Source of the DNA: Nocardia cerradoensis NBRC 101014
GTDB taxonomy: Bacteria; Actinomycetota; Actinomycetes; Mycobacteriales; Mycobacteriaceae
Assembly: GCF_000308535.1 (NCBI RefSeq)
Contig: NZ_BAFW01000230.1
Coordinates: 1-33,892, forward strand
Direction: 5' to 3'
Length of the DNA: 33,892 nucleotides
Made by a program: the position numbers and the translations under genes. The notes under the pieces were generated by a model. The model was not told the DNA's origin. It saw only the letters and a program-made list of their open reading frames with translations, and did not search any database. Shown piece by piece: positions 33,145-33,892 of the stretch. Numbering within the stretch: the first letter of the stretch is position 1; each line of letters opens with the position of its first letter.

Positions 33145-33892
33145 TCAGGCCGTTTCGCTGTCGTCCGGGTGTTCGCCGACTACCGCGCCGATGCGTCGCA
33201 ACGATTCCGCGGAAGTCATGCGCCAGTGGGTGGTGGGCAGCCGGTGGCGCCGTACCGTTCCGCTGACCGCCGGGATCCACCGGTCGGCGGCCGGCTCGCT
33301 CGAGGCGTCGTGCGCGGCGACGAAGTACGTCAGATCACCGCGGTAGAGCCGGGGCCGATAGGCGGCGGCCAGATCGACCGATCCCAGCGCCGCCTCGAGG
33401 ACCGCGGTGATCCGATCCCGGCCCAGCGACGCGAACGGTTCGGGCAGCGCGGCGAGGATCGCGGCAGGATCGTCCGGCATGGCGTCGCCGGACTCCTCGA
33501 ACCGCTCCCCCAGCAACCCGCCCAGCAGTTCCGCCGTCGCGACCGGCTCGGACTCGTCGGCATCCGGTTCGCCGAACCGGCTGTCCATCACGGCCAGCAG
33601 GTCGACCCGCTCACCCTCGTCCTGCAGTTGCACTGCGACGGCATGGGCGAGCACACCGCCGAGCGACCAGCCCAGCAGGTGATAGGGCCCCTCCGGCTGC
33701 ACCGAGCGGATCGCCTCGACATAACGCCGCGCCCACTGTTCGACGGTGCCGGGCAGGCCCTCCCCGCTCAGCGCCGGCGATTGCAGACCGTAGAGCGGCC
33801 GCCGCACCGAGGCGGCCAGGCCGGCGAACGACCAGGCGACACCACCGACCGGATGCACACAGAACAGTGGCTCGCCGATCCCGTTGCGCCGC
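33145..33892 (-). CDS. C-terminal thioesterase domain of a second NRPS (5' part beyond the right edge)
   Basis: The last 249 residues of a larger protein are visible. They are a type I thioesterase of the alpha/beta-hydrolase fold: PLFCVHPVGGVAWSFAGLA near the start, the nucleophile motif GWSLGG, an Asp in LAVMDSRFGEPD and the likely catalytic His in LPTTHWRM near the C-terminus. Such domains release the finished peptide from the last carrier domain by hydrolysis or cyclisation. The frame stays open through base 33892, so the gene runs on beyond the window. A free type II thioesterase is less likely but not excluded. It is followed on the same strand by the two micro-ORFs and mbtH. Confidence 0.9.
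   Translation of the reverse strand, partial: RRNGIGEPLFCVHPVGGVAWSFAGLAASVRRPLYGLQSPALSGEGLPGTVEQWARRYVEAIRSVQPEGPYHLLGWSLGGVLAHAVAVQLQDEGERVDLLAVMDSRFGEPDADESEPVATAELLGGLLGERFEESGDAMPDDPAAILAALPEPFASLGRDRITAVLEAALGSVDLAAAYRPRLYRGDLTYFVAAHDASSEPAADRWIPAVSGTVRRHRLPTTHWRMTSAESLRRIGAVVGEHPDDSETA

Noticed and set aside
1..33892. tRNA or rRNA genes, CRISPR arrays, insertion sequences and attachment sites
   Set aside because: I saw no cloverleaf-like or rRNA sequence, no regular short repeats with spacers, and no transposase or integrase motif on either strand.

Overview
The window is GC-rich actinobacterial DNA, most likely from Nocardia or a close relative in the Corynebacteriales. The reasons are the strong G/C third-position bias, GTG starts, ATGA/GTGA operon overlaps, an F420/FMN-type PPOX oxidoreductase, and a leucine/itaconate catabolic operon in the gene order I recall for Mycobacterium tuberculosis Rv2498c-Rv2502c. 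The genus is inferred from gene content.

Layout. (1) 1-8314, minus strand: the first ~2,770 residues of a very large non-ribosomal peptide synthetase (C-A-T-C-A-T-C-A...), whose 3' end lies beyond base 1. (2) 8680-14488: an isolated cobM, a cupin protein, a PPOX-class oxidoreductase, a NarL-type two-component system, and a divergent ABC exporter pair. (3) 14566-22622, minus strand: a tight six-gene catabolic operon. It holds the carboxylase beta and alpha subunits, an acyl-CoA dehydrogenase, a MaoC hydratase, a CitE-like lyase and acetoacetyl-CoA synthetase. A divergent TetR gene and palindromic DNA sit at its head. (4) 23366-27409: a SRPBCC protein, a tandem-TetR regulator, a membrane protein, an NrtR-like Nudix regulator behind a perfect palindrome, and an unrecognised acidic protein. 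(5) 27938-31285: a 1,115-residue SARP-type ATPase regulator. (6) 31325-32379: a SRPBCC/ArsR pair behind a perfect palindrome overlapping its promoter. (7) 32505-33892, minus strand: the C-terminal thioesterase of a second NRPS, two tiny tandem genes (29 and 31 codons) and mbtH.

How the genes fit together. The catabolic operon can take 3-methylcrotonyl-CoA through 3-methylglutaconyl-CoA and HMG-CoA to acetyl-CoA and acetoacetate, and the last gene re-activates the acetoacetate. The two NRPS genes lie on the same strand about 25 kb apart with primary-metabolism genes between them, so they need not make one product. MbtH beside the right-hand NRPS is the usual adenylation-domain partner and could serve both. 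The SARP regulator is the nearest candidate activator.

The most unusual feature is the pair of paralogous micro-ORFs between the thioesterase and mbtH. Each has its own ribosome binding site. They share an MD start, a short apolar helix-like segment and a Ser/Gly-rich tail ending in a T-P motif. I do not recognise them as a described family.
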